Shown piece by piece: positions 41,121 through 51,657 of a DNA stretch of 64,000 nucleotides (position 1 is its first letter; the number at the start of each line of letters is the position of its first letter). Origin of the DNA: Agapanthus africanus (Eukaryota; Streptophyta; Magnoliopsida; Asparagales; Amaryllidaceae); the NCBI GenBank assembly GCA_030015575.1, contig CM057346.1, positions 560,920,315 through 560,984,314 on the forward strand. Reading direction: 5' to 3'. A program made the translations under genes and the position numbers. The notes under the pieces are model-generated. The model was not told the DNA's origin, searched no databases, and saw only the letters and a list, made by a program, of their open reading frames with translations.

Positions 41121-43909
41121 TGTCACGCCCCGCTTCCCGGTGTACGGATAAGGAGACGTGACTGGTCCGCGACGTATTTACTCAGAAGTAAACACGTTAA
41201 GCATAAATAAGCAATATAATATAAATGTACACAAGAATGACATGAGATATAAATGAACAGCAACTTTTTATTTATTAAACATTCTTACAATACAACTGAA
41301 AAGTAAATACAATGTGGAAAGCAATGCCTAAACAAGGGCATGAACTGAAAGTAAAGTATATATAAGTGAACTAAAAATTGGGGTCCTCGATGAACTGCTC
41401 CAAGTCTTCTGAGCTAGGCTCGATCTCCAGAAAGTCGAGTCTTCCTGACAACATTCCAAAGAAAGAATAGAAAAGGAATGTCGTCAGCGAACAATCGCCC
41501 GGTAAGTCCCAAAGAGAAATAGAAATAGAATAGACAGATAGAGAGTATAACTGATATAATGTATTTTTTTATATTATCAATGTTATATTTGTAGCTTGGT
41601 ACAGAATATGCCAGTGTATACGAGAGGAATCCAACTATTCCGTGGACTAAGGTATACGGAGCACAAGGAACCGTTAAGCCACGGAACAACAGCAACATAT
41701 ATTCAGATTTTTTGTATTAAAGTGATCATCATCGTGCCACTTTTAACACATTCCGTACCAATTTACCCATTTTAAACCCCGTAATGTTTATTGTATTGTT
41801 ATTTAGTGATTTGTAACTATAAGACTTGTCGAAACTATGATATCAATTGTTCATGTAAACGGATAAGGATATAAACAGATAGTCATGTAGAGAAGTCAAT
41901 GTATATCCATGGTTCGGTCAAATCAAGTCATGTTGATACGGATGGATTCATGTTGTAATGGAATTATATCAATTATGGATTGTATTTGGATTAAACTGAG
42001 ACTCTATCTGAGTCAGACACTTAAACAAAATCGAAGTCCTGAATTAAGTTTTGGAGTTATCGGTAACTGTTGCATATGGCCGGCAGGATTTGTGTCTTTT
42101 TCCAAAACATTTACCGTATTGATAACCCCGTTTTAGTTTTCTACCTTAAATAGTCAAGCACCCACATTCTTCGGCTCCCTGAGGCTCAAGAGAATTGGTC
42201 CCGCTTAAACCTATATTTACTAGGGTCCTTACTGTAAATTAATATAACTTGAGGGTGTTTTATGAAAAATAGTTTTGATATATTTTAAAATAAACCTTAA
42301 GTATTTATTCATCGTCTTTAGGATTTTCATAGATGTAATTTTTATAAGATAAGATATTCTAGTGGACATAAATCTAAATTGAATAGTATATGGTATTTTC
42401 ATGTAAAATGGCTTGTATTGATTTGTGATGGTAGTTTCATGAAATTTGGGATTCCTTTGTTTAGAAAACATGGATATTTTTATGTATATTTAAAATAGAT
42501 AGGTTGATAATATTATATATAACTATTAGAAAATAAATTTATTTATTAAATAGAAATCACTTTTTTTTAAAAATTGTAATATAAATTCCATCGAGATCGT
42601 ATGCTCCGTGAGAAGGTTTGGATCTCGCCCTACTAGTCCGATGGATGTGCGATAACCCGCACCAACCAAATCGGATTCCCCAAAAATGGGTTATAAGGAC
42701 ATAATTGTATGGAATTTGATTAAAACAATTAAAAGAAATATGGTTTTGATAGTTTATGGTATTTAACTGTAAAATTTGCCTTAGTCCCAAAAATATTGTT
42801 TTCAAACCATCGTGCTATGTCATGATGAGTGTTGTGATGAGATATGTTATTATCTTGTAAGTTTTCTAAAGGTAATATGAGCAATATGATGAATTAATGT
42901 CGTAGGTAAACGTTGTGGTATTTAAACGAAAAGTGTAATACAAGTTCCATAACATTTTATTTTGAATTGAAACTTGTTCTAAATATTGTTTTATGGTTTC
43001 TAAACAAGATATTAAGAGATGGTTGATTTGTTGTTAAGAAAATTTGGGTTTTTAATGAAATTAGAATTGAAAATCGGAATAACTCCGCTTCCGACGAGTT
43101 TTAATAAGAGATTGTTTTAGAATAGAAGAGAAAAGAGGAGAGGGAACTTACGGGTTTGGAGAAGAGAGAAGAGGTATAGGAACAAGTTGTGAACTTCGTG
43201 GAGTCGTGGTGTCACCAGATTTGTCCCGAATCGTCGCCGGAACTTGACCTTGGGCTAACTCCACTTGTATAACTTTTTGGACTTGGAAAACTTTGAGAAT
43301 TTTGATGATGGATTTCAGAATAGAGAGGGATATGGTGTGGGGTAGTATTTATAGGATAGAATTAGGGTTTAGGGTATTAAAATGAGAATTAAAATGCATT
43401 AAAATTTGTTTTTAAAGCTCATTTTAATTCTCTGTTAATGTGCAGGAAAATCAAACAGAAGAGGAGTAGTGGGGGGAGGCCAAAGGGTGTTAAGGTGAAA
43501 AATTTGAGCATTTGGGATGGGCGGGCCCGGCAGCGCCGGCCCAATAGCGCATCTCGTCGGCCAAGTCAAGGGGGATGGGGCTTGGATTGGTGACACGTGT
43601 TCTCCTCTGTTTATATAACATATTCCACATGTTTATTTAATCTGACTTTTCATTTTTACGTTTATTGCACGTTTAAGCTTTTGGGCTTCCAAAAATTTTA
43701 AAAGAAAAATCATTAAAAATAATATGTGGCCGGGGGGATTTGAACACAGGGGTTATGTCACAGCAGTGCAAGGCTTTACCAGTGAGCTACAAGTTCTTTC
43801 TTGCTGTTCTAAAATAATTCAAATACTTATAGCATACACAGGGTTGCAATACTCCATTTTGTACATTAACTTTAAACAAATTTTGTACATTATAAACAGA
43901 GTCGTTACA
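41121..43909 (-). repeat. Element D 3' LTR
   Basis: It opens on the + strand with TGTCACGCCCCGCTTCCCGG and ends GTCGTTACA. It contains a hairpin (41445-41487), a short acidic ORF read on the - strand (ending near 41375) and a tRNA-like module (43735-43795). It is similar throughout to 48863-51657. Confidence 0.92.
41445..41487. other. Conserved hairpin in the D 3' LTR
   Basis: CTGACAACATTCC pairs with GGAATGTCGTCAG around an A-rich loop. Equivalent hairpins are at 49188-49230 and 63700-63745; the last has an added G-C pair on both arms. Confidence 0.7.
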
Positions 43910-43950
43910 TTCTATCCTCCTTACAAAAATTTCGTCCTCGAAATTTACAA
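43910..43950 (-). other. Polypurine tract of element D
   Basis: On the - strand AAATTTCGAGGACGAAATTT is followed by TTGTAAGGAGGATAGAA before the LTR start TGTAACGAC. Confidence 0.88.
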
Positions 43951-43961
43951 TTATTTAAGGA

Positions 43962-45348
43962 CTAATTTACAAATAAGAAAGGGTATCTTGCATGCATGTC
44001 GACTTCTCTTTTCCACGTTGATTCTCCTGGTGAGTCTTTCCTCCACGTCACTCGAACCAAGTTTACTTCCTTGTTTCGAAATGACTTTACCTTTCTGTCT
44101 AGGATTTCAACGGGTTGTTGCTCACAAGATAGGTCTGTCTGTACCGTGAGCTCGGAGTGATCAAGAATGTGACTGGGGTCACTCACATACCTTTTGAGTT
44201 GGGCTATGTGGAACACATTGTGCACTCCTTCCAATGAGGGTGGAAGTGCCAAGCGGTATGCCAATTCTCTGACTCGTTCGAGTATGTCGAACGGTCCATT
44301 GTATCTCGGACTTAACTTACCCAGCTTTCCAAAGCGAATCACTCCACAGTTTGGAGAAATCTTCAGAAAGACTTGATCTCCCGGTTGGAACTCCAAGTGT
44401 CGGCGCTTTGCATCAGCCCAGTGCATCTGTCGATCTTGGGCTATTCACGTTCGTTTCCTAATAGTGTGAACTACATCTACAGTCACCACGATCATCTCAG
44501 GTCCAAGAATTTCTCTATTTCCGATGTCTTCCCAACTTAATGGTGAACGACACTTCCTTCCATATAGAGATGCAAATGGTGTCATTCCAATACTTGCTTG
44601 GTAGCTGTTGTTGTATGAAAACTCCACAAGATATAGGTGATATTCCCACGATCCTCCGAAGTCTAGCATACAAGCTCTTAGCATATCTTCAAGTATCTGA
44701 ATCGTTCGCTCGGACTGTCCATCTGTTTGTGGATGGTGACCTATGCTAAAGTTCAGACTCATTCCCAAGCTAGCTTGTAGACTCTGCCAAAATTACGATC
44801 GGAATCTGGTGTCATGATCGGAGACAATGCAAACCGGTACTCCATGTAATCTCACAATCTCCTGCATGAGTTCATGGGTATCAGAAATAGTACACTATAA
44901 AGAGTTAAATCTTACTTAGATTCATACTTACTTCCAGGTTCTTCTTTGCTAGTGTCTCAGTAGATTGGCCAACTCGAAATGTGATGAAGTAAGCCGACTT
45001 TGTAAGTCGATCCACAATAACCCATACAGCATCGTTACCTTTTATGCTGCGAGGAAGAGCATTCATAAAATCCATGGTAATGTGTTGCCACTTCCATTCT
45101 GGGATAGGTAACGGTTAAAGTACACCAGCAGTCCTATGATGTTCAGCTTTCACTTGCTGACACACCAAACATTTAGCGACGCTTATGGAAACTTCACGCT
45201 TCATTCCATGCCACCAGTAATATTGACGTAGATCTTTGTATATCTTTATACCACCAGGGTGTACTGAGTATGGGAAGCTGTGAGCTTCTTTCATCAACTC
45301 TTCCTGAACAGGACCTTGTGGTACATACAATCTATTGCCGTATCTCAA
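43962..45348 (-). pseudogene. Element D integrase and chromodomain (one intron, several stops)
   Basis: The zinc-binding HHCC domain is at 45348-45115, with EAHSFPYSVHPGG and CLVCQQVKAEH. The catalytic core follows. The first Asp is in TMDFMNALPRS (about 45080), the second in SDHDTRF (about 44815), and the Glu in HPQTDGQSERTIQ (about 44730), so all three acidic residues are present. At 44862-44931 the frame breaks inside the core and a GT-AG intron fits exactly. A stop separates the core from the C-terminal part near 44444. The C-terminal part (44426-43962) has GKLSPRYNGPF and HNVFHIAQLKRY, then a chromodomain-like end with VRVTWRKDSPGESTW. Integrase would insert the cDNA and the chromodomain would steer it to heterochromatin, as known for the family. 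Confidence 0.88.
44862..44931 (-). other. Putative intron inside integrase of element D (70 nt)
   Basis: The donor is GAA|GTAAGT and the acceptor ATGCAG|GAG, both close to consensus. The interval contains an in-frame stop and its length is not a multiple of three. Removing it puts LAKKNLE next to EIVRLHGVP, the spacing found in chromovirus integrases. Confidence 0.7.
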
Positions 45349-45411
45349 AGTTCCGTCTTCGTGAATGATGAAGTCTGTTTGAAGTCCAGTTTCTACTTGT
45401 TCTCTGATCTT

Positions 45412-45971
45412 CTACAACTTGGAATCACTTGCTTGAGATGCTTTGATCTGATTGACAATTATAGACTGAACTTGTAAGTTCATCAAACTTGAAACATTAC
45501 CTGGCATGACCACTTCTATCTCCATCTGATGCAAATCTTTCTGTAGCTTCCACTGTGCGGTGAGATTCATTGACAGTGGTTGACGGCTAAGTGCATCAAG
45601 TACTACATTCACCTTTCCTGAATGATATTGTAGATTGATGTCAAAGTCCGCCATGAGTTCTAACCATCTTCTCTGCCGCATATTCAACTATTTCTGAGTA
45701 AACACATACTTCAGACTTTTGTGGTCTATGTAGATTCTACCCATTCTCCAAGAAGATAATGACGCCAAATCTTGAGTGCAAAGATAATGGCTGCCAACTC
45801 CAGATCATGCGTCGGATAGTTGCGCTCATGAAATTTCAGCTGTCTTGATGCATAAGCTACAACTTTACCTTGCTGATGTAGAACACATCCTAATCCTTTA
45901 CCGGATGCATCGCAATGCACTACGAAACCTCCAGATTGGTCAGGTATTACAAGAATAGGTGTTGATGTCAA
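45412..45971 (-). pseudogene. Element D RNase H
   Basis: Two - strand pieces cover the domain. The piece at 45971-45726 has [15 protein letters not shown] (first Asp), [21 protein letters not shown] (Glu) and RHYLLGE. The piece at 45687-45412 has QRRWLELMADFDINLQYHSGK and a VVLDALSR end. A one-base frameshift and a TAG in place of a Glu codon separate them. RNase H degrades the RNA template during cDNA synthesis. The tether towards RT (46260-45980) carries the usual [10 protein letters not shown] and [12 protein letters not shown] phrases. Confidence 0.9.
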
Positions 45972-47003
45972 TCATGACTTGAGTTTTACGAAAGCTTGTT
46001 CGCATGCTTCTGACCACACGAATTCTTCATCTTTGCGTGTGAACTTAGTCATGGGTGTTGCAATCTTCGAAAATCCTTTAATAAATCTTCGGTAGTATCT
46101 CGCTAAACCCAAGAAACTTCGAATGTCCTTCACTGTCTTTGGTGTCGGCCATTCTCTTACTGCTGCTACTTTAGCTGGATCTACGGAGATTCCTTCACCT
46201 GAAACGATATGTCCGAGAAATCCGATTTGTTCTAGCCAAAACTCGCACTTGCTGTACTTGGCATAGAGTTGATGCTGTCACAAGGTCTCCAGGACAATTC
46301 GTAGATGTTCAGCGTGCTCTATCCGATTCTTTGAATATATCAGGATGTCATCGATGAATATGACAACGAACCTGTCTAGGTACTCTTGGAAAACTTGATT
46401 CATTAGGTTCATGAATATGGCTGGTACATTGGTCATTCCAAATGGCATCACGAGAAACTCATAATGTCCATAGCGAGTCCTGAATGCCGTCTTCGGGATA
46501 TCTGACTCATTAACCTTTACATGATGATAACCCGAACGAAAATCTAACTTTGAGAAAACGTAAGACCCATTTAGCTGATCGATCAGATCGTCGATTCGCG
46601 GTAGTGGATACTTGTTCTTTATCGTGACTTCGTTCAAAGCTCTATAATCAATGCACATTCTGCATGAACCTTACTTTTTCTTCACAAGCAAAACTGGAGA
46701 TCCCCAACTTGAAGTACTGGGACGAATCCATCCTCTCTGCAGAAGTTCGTCCAGCAGAGTACGGATCTCCTTCAAACCTTCAGGGCTTAATCAATACAGT
46801 GCTTTGATCACCGGTTGTGAACTAGGTACTAAATCAATTCCGAATTTAAAATCTCGATCGGGAGGCAAACCTGATATGTCTTCAAGAAATACGTCGTTGG
46901 ACTCTTGAACTACCGCTGGCTTAACTTCTCCTGCTTTTAGAGTTGCAATCTGCCTTCTTTGGTTTTTCTTTGTATGTGCTAGGCTCCAGGATACGGTCTC
47001 CAC
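45972..47003 (-). pseudogene. Element D reverse transcriptase
   Basis: The N-terminal part at 47003-46791 reads [20 protein letters not shown], the typical start of Ty3/gypsy RT. The core at 46658-46278 has [34 protein letters not shown], the [19 protein letters not shown] motif and the active site [10 protein letters not shown], so the two aspartates of the polymerase site are present. Stops at about 46790, 46665 and 46275 are single-base changes in otherwise conserved codons. The enzyme would copy element RNA to cDNA; this copy cannot. Confidence 0.93.
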
Positions 47004-47351
47004 TTTTGAAATAAAAGACCGGATGCTATGGAATCTCGAACACTGCCCTCCTTTAACGACAGTCGATGGTAGCGCAGAAAGTTCCTAGACAATCCAACAC
47101 AAAACTATATCGAAGTTCAGTATGTCCAGCACCTTGAAGTCAGCAAAGAATTCTACTGCAGATGACTACTGGACACAGATCATATCCCATTGTTACCTTT
47201 AGAATATCGTTCCCTGAACTGACATTCCAGTTGAATACGAGCTATTTGACTGGAATCGCATGAGTTCGGACGAACCGTTGAGACATAAAGAAATGAGATG
47301 CTCCAGTATCGAAGAGTGCTAGTGCAGGAAGTGAGGCTAATAAGATCGTAC
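47004..47351 (-). pseudogene. Element D protease
   Basis: After the putative intron the frame reads TILLASLPALALFDTGAS, with the retropepsin active site DTGAS at 47296-47310, then FVRTHAIPV. Stops follow at about 47247, and the rest up to RT is frameshifted. The start of the domain matches chromovirus proteases, which are made as part of a Gag-Pol polyprotein. Confidence 0.8.
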
Positions 47352-47438
47352 CTAGGTTATGTGGGATATGTTTTAGGTATAGGAAAAGATATATGGATGT
47401 AAACAAGTATTGAAAAGATTTGAAAAATGGGAAGTTAC
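47352..47438 (-). other. Putative intron at the gag/protease boundary of element D (87 nt)
   Basis: The donor is ACTG|GTAACT and the acceptor AACCTAG|GTACG, with a T-rich, C-rich interior. Removal joins G|GT into Gly and gives VITGTILLASLPALALF, the usual chromovirus sequence. Element E has a donor GTAAGC at the same codon (27094). Confidence 0.72.
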
Positions 47439-48103
47439 CAGTGATGACTTGGCCAGTGGCTTCAGCTTCTTCTACAGTTATTATGAAAGCATGCTGCCTC
47501 GGTACATTCCTCCTTACTGGAGGAGCATTCCTCTGTCCGTTCCTCTATCCTTGAGTTAAGTTCCTTTGTGCTTGATGGAGCTGACAAGGAAGAGGTGCAG
47601 TAGGTCTACGAGGAGATGGAGCAAGGAGAGCAAGACGTGGTGCAAGTGCCTGGATAGCTAGCCGCTACGAATAGGTGATTGCTGGTCTGGGTGCAGAGTT
47701 CGGATTGAGTCGACGAGGACAAGACCCAATATCATGTGTGGATGAGCCACAGACTAAGCATAGGCGATTAGCACGCCTGCAATCCTTCGCCAGGTGCCCA
47801 TCCTTCCTGCAGTAGGTGCAAAAGTCTGGACTGGGCCGGTTAAAAGGTACTCCCGGTCTCCTTGGTACAAAAGGTGGCATGGAAGAGGCTCCTCCTGCTA
47901 TTTGAGTAGTAGGGAGTTTCATACCGGCATATTGAGGTCTTCCCTTCTTCTTCACTGCTGCCCCGTATCGATGGGCAGCTCTCAGAGCCAAATCGTGGGT
48001 TGGAAAATCCCCTCTAGCTAGAGCATCTTGGATCTCCGGGTCCAACCCCTGCTGAAATCGTCTGGCCCTGATCTCAGTAGTCAGTATGACATGGGCCACA
48101 AAC
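47439..48103 (-). pseudogene. gag: Element D Gag, exon 2 (nucleocapsid)
   Basis: It starts FVAHVILTTEIRARRFQQGL on the - strand. The two CCHC knuckles CTYCRKDGHLAKDC and CLVCGSSTHDIGSC lie at about 47820-47715 and would bind the genomic RNA. A Pro/Arg-rich tail follows to the donor of the next intron, with a stop at about 47665 and one or more frame changes. Compared with E the order and spacing are the same. Confidence 0.85.
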
Positions 48104-48172
48104 ATGTTACGGTCTTGTGTTAGCTGTGTAGTATGTGTTATTAGAAAATCGAATATTTGAGACATGTCTTAC
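48104..48172 (-). other. Putative gag intron of element D (69 nt, acceptor mutated)
   Basis: The donor is AG|GTAAGA. The branch region CTAACACAAGAC matches E exactly and the length is identical (69 nt). The last two bases are AT where E has AG, so this copy probably could not splice at this point. Confidence 0.7.
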
Positions 48173-48720
48173 CTGCTCAACATAGTGAACTCGACGTCAT
48201 ACTCATCCACAGATTTGCTCAACATAGAGCCTTATTGTAAGTGGATGAATTGCTTCTCCTTGTCGAATCGGACAGTCTCTGGAAAATACTTCGCGTCGAA
48301 CATGTCACGAAATGTCTTCCATTCGATTGTCTGGGCAAGACGGCTTTCTTCCGCCTTCCACCATACTCGGGCGTTATCAGTAAGTTGCAGTTTCGCAACC
48401 CTTACCCAAATAATGTCTGTCACTTGTGCTGCTGCCAGATCGTCTTCAATTGATTGAGCCCATTCTTCAACTTCCAAAGGGCTTTCTTTTCCAAAAAATT
48501 GCTTCGGATGCAGTGTCTGGAATTGCTTCACAACCGATGCTTCCGCTTCTGGGCGGTTCATTAGTATGGCAGTCTGTTACTACTGTCCCTCCAAGAGGCT
48601 CTTAACTTCAAGCAGTACCGTCTGCTCGTTGATCGGGGCTACAACGGTAGGCATAAGTGGAAGAGGTGGTGGTCTGGTGTTTCCGATCACGTTTGTGCTA
48701 GTATTGTTCGGGGAATCCAT
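48173..48720 (-). pseudogene. gag: Element D Gag, exon 1 (capsid)
   Basis: The start MDSPNNTST at 48720 follows TTTTTCTTTCAAG|GTT, as in E. The capsid domain contains LHPKQFFG, EEWAQSIEDDLAAAQ, ARVWWKAEE and WKTFRDMF. Two adjacent stop codons at about 48580-48585 replace Gln codons that E keeps, so the copy is disabled. Confidence 0.85.
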
Positions 48721-48862
48721 AACCTTGAAAGAAAAATAGGGTTAGGATAGATTCAAGGAATATGAAATATAAAGAATGTTTAGTTGCTGAGTCTTATAAT
48801 TCTTTTGCTATATTGCTTAGGTTTCCATGCAGAACTGACCTGTATGGGCCGCCAACAAAACC
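48721..48862 (-). other. Element D leader
   Basis: The leader of about 140 bp begins GGTTTTGTTGGCGGCCCATA after the LTR. It shares this and a later CTAACCC plus T-rich acceptor with E. A standard tRNA-Met PBS is not seen; only TTGGC/TTGGT and, in E, TCAGAGC remain, split by about a dozen bases. Confidence 0.6.
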
Positions 48863-51657
48863 TGTCACGCCCCGTTTCCCGGTGTATGAGTAAGGAGTCA
48901 TGACGGGTCCGCGACGTATTTACTCAGAAGTAAACACGTTAAACGTAAATAAGAAATATAATATAAATGTACACAAGAATGACATGAGATGTAAATGAAC
49001 ATCAACTTTTTATTTATTAAGCATTCTTTACAATACAACTGAAAAGTAAATACAATGTGGAAAGCAATGCCTAAATAAGGGCATGAACTGAAAGTAAAGT
49101 ATATACAAGTGAACTAAAGCTCGGGGTCCTCGATGAACTGCTCCAAGTCTTCTGAGCTGGGCTCGATCTCCAGAGAGTCGGGTCCTCCTGACAACATTCC
49201 AAAAAAAGAATAGAAAAGAATTGTCGTCAGCGAACTATCACTCGATAAGTCCCAAAGAGAAATAGACATAGAATAGACAGATAGAGAGTATAACTGATAT
49301 AATGTATATTTGTTATGTTATCGCTGTTATATTTGTAGTTTGGTACAGAATATACCAGTGTATACGAGAGGAGTCCAACTATTCCGTGGACTAAGGTATA
49401 CGGAGCATAAGGAACTGTTAAGCCATGGAACAACAACAACGGAGATTCAGGTTAGGTGTATTAAAGTGACCATCATCGTGCCACTTCTAACACATTCCGT
49501 ACCAATCTACCCCTTTTAAACTCCGTAATGTTTATTGTATTGTTATGTAGTGATTTGTAGAGATAAGACTTGCCGAAACCATGATATCTATTGTTCATGT
49601 AAATGGATAAAGATATAAACGGATAGTCATGTAGAGAAGTCAATGCATATCCATGGTTCGGTCAAATTAAGTCATGTTGATATAAATGGATTCATGTTGT
49701 AATGGAATTATATCATGTATGGATTGTATTCAGATTAAACTGAGACTCTGTCTGAGTCAGACACTTAAACAGAATCGAAGTCCTGAATTATGTTTTGGAG
49801 TTATCGGTAACTGCTGCACATGGACAACATGATTTGTGTCTTTTTCCAAGACAATTACCATATTGATAACCTCGTTTTAGTTTTCTACTTTAAATGGGCA
49901 AGTACCTACATTCTCCGGTTCCCTGAGGCTCAAGAGAATTGGTCCCGCTTAAACCTATATTTACTAGGGTCTTTATTGTAAATTAATATAACTTGATAGG
50001 GTTTTATGAAAAATAGTTTTGATATATTTTCAAAATGAACCTCGGGTATTTTTTTTATTGTTTTTAGGGTTTTCATAGATGTAATTTTTATAAGATGAGA
50101 TATTCTAGTGGATATAAAGCTAAATTGAATAGTATATGGTGTTTTCATGTAAAATGACTTGTATTGATTTGTGATGGTAGTTTCATGAAATTTGGGATTC
50201 CTTTGTTTAGAAAACATAGATATTTTTATGTATATTTAAAATAAATAGGTTGATAATATTATATATAACTATTAGAAAATAAATTTAATTATTAAATAGA
50301 AATCACGTTTTCTTAAAAATTAAAATATAAATTCCGTCGAGATCGTATGTTCCGTGAGGAGGTCTGCATCTCGCCCTACTAGTCCGATAGATGTGTGATA
50401 ACCCGCACCAACCAAATCGGATTCCCCAAAATGGGTTGTAAGGACATAATTGTATGGAATTTGATTAAAACAATTAAAAGAAATACTGCTTTGATAGTTT
50501 ATGGTATTTAACTGTAAAATTTGCCTTAGCCACAAAAATATTGTTTTCAAACCATCGTGATATGTCATGATGAGTCTTATGATGAGGCAGGTCATTACCT
50601 CGTGAGTTTTCTAAAGGTAATATGAGCAATATGATGAATTGATATCGTAGGTAAACTTTGTGGTATTTAAACAAAAAAATGTAATACAAGTTGCATAGCA
50701 TTTTATTTTAAATTGAAACTTGTTCTAAATATTTTTTTTTTGGTTGCTAAACAAGATATTAAGAGATGGTTGATTTGTTGTTAAGAAAAGTTGGGTTTTT
50801 AATGAAATTAGAATCAAAAATCGGAATAACTCCGCTTCCGACGAGTTTTAATAAGAGATTGTTTTAGAATAGAAGAAAGGAGAGGAGAGGGAACTTACGG
50901 GTTTGGAGAAGAGAGAAGAGATATAGGAACAAGGTGTGAACTTTGTAGAGTCGTGGTGTCGCCGGATTTGTCCCGAATCGTCGCCGGAACTTGACCTTAG
51001 GCTAACTCCACTTGTATAAATTTTTGAACTTGGAAAACTTTGAGAGTTTTTACAATGGATTTCAGAATAGAGAGAGATAGGGTGTGGGGTGGTATTTATA
51101 GGATAGAATTAGAGTTTAGGGTATTGAAATGAGAATTAAAATGCATTAAAATTTGTTTTTAAAGCTCATTTTAATTCTCTGTTAATGTGCAGGAAAATCA
51201 AACAGAAAAGGAGTAGTGGGGGAGGCCAAAGAGTGTTAGGGTGAAAAAAATTGAGCATTTGGGACGGGGGGGGGGGGGGCAGCGCCGGCCCAATAGCGTA
51301 TCTTGCTGGCCAAGTCAAGGGGGATGGGGCTTGGATTGGTGACACGTGTTCTCCTCTGTTTATATAACATATTCCACATGTTTATTTATTCTGACTTTTC
51401 ATTTTTACGTGTATTGCACGTGTAAACTTTTAGGCTTCCAAAAATTTTAAAAGAAAAGTTATTAAAATTAAATGTGGCTTGGGGGATTTGAACACAGGGG
51501 CTATGTCATAGCAGTGCAAGGCTTTACCAGTGAGCAATAAGTGTTTTCTTGCTATTCTAAAGCAATTCAAATACTTATAGCATACACAGGGTTGCAATAC
51601 TCCATTTAGTATATTAACTTTAAACAAATTTTGTATATTATAAACAGAGTCATTACA
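48863..51657 (-). repeat. Element D 5' LTR
   Basis: It is the 2795 bp partner of 41121-43909. A long G run at about 51268-51281 replaces GGCGGGCCCG of the other LTR and may be a sequencing or assembly artefact. The hairpin is at 49188-49230 and the tRNA-like module near 51481-51540. Confidence 0.92.

Larger units (their letters stand above)
41121..51657 (-). mobile_element. Element D: Tekay-type chromovirus with introns, decayed
   Basis: It is full-length, with LTRs of 2789 and 2795 bp and a perfect GGTTT duplication (41116-41120 and 51658-51662). It is inserted in the 3' region of B. On the - strand it codes for gag, protease, RT, RNase H, integrase and a chromodomain in that order, which places it in the chromovirus clade of Ty3/gypsy. 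Several nonsense codons and frameshifts disable it. Three places where the frame breaks are bounded by GT and AG-type splice sites and restore the expected protein when removed. Confidence 0.92.

Noticed and set aside
43724..44149. 141-residue + strand ORF at the D LTR edge
   Set aside because: It is antisense to the integrase C-terminus and runs through the PPT and LTR boundary.
51265..51285. Long G run in the D 5' LTR and a similar one at 8588-8600
   Set aside because: Homopolymer length is unreliable and the partner sequences have mixed GGCGGGCC or shorter runs; no biological claim is made.
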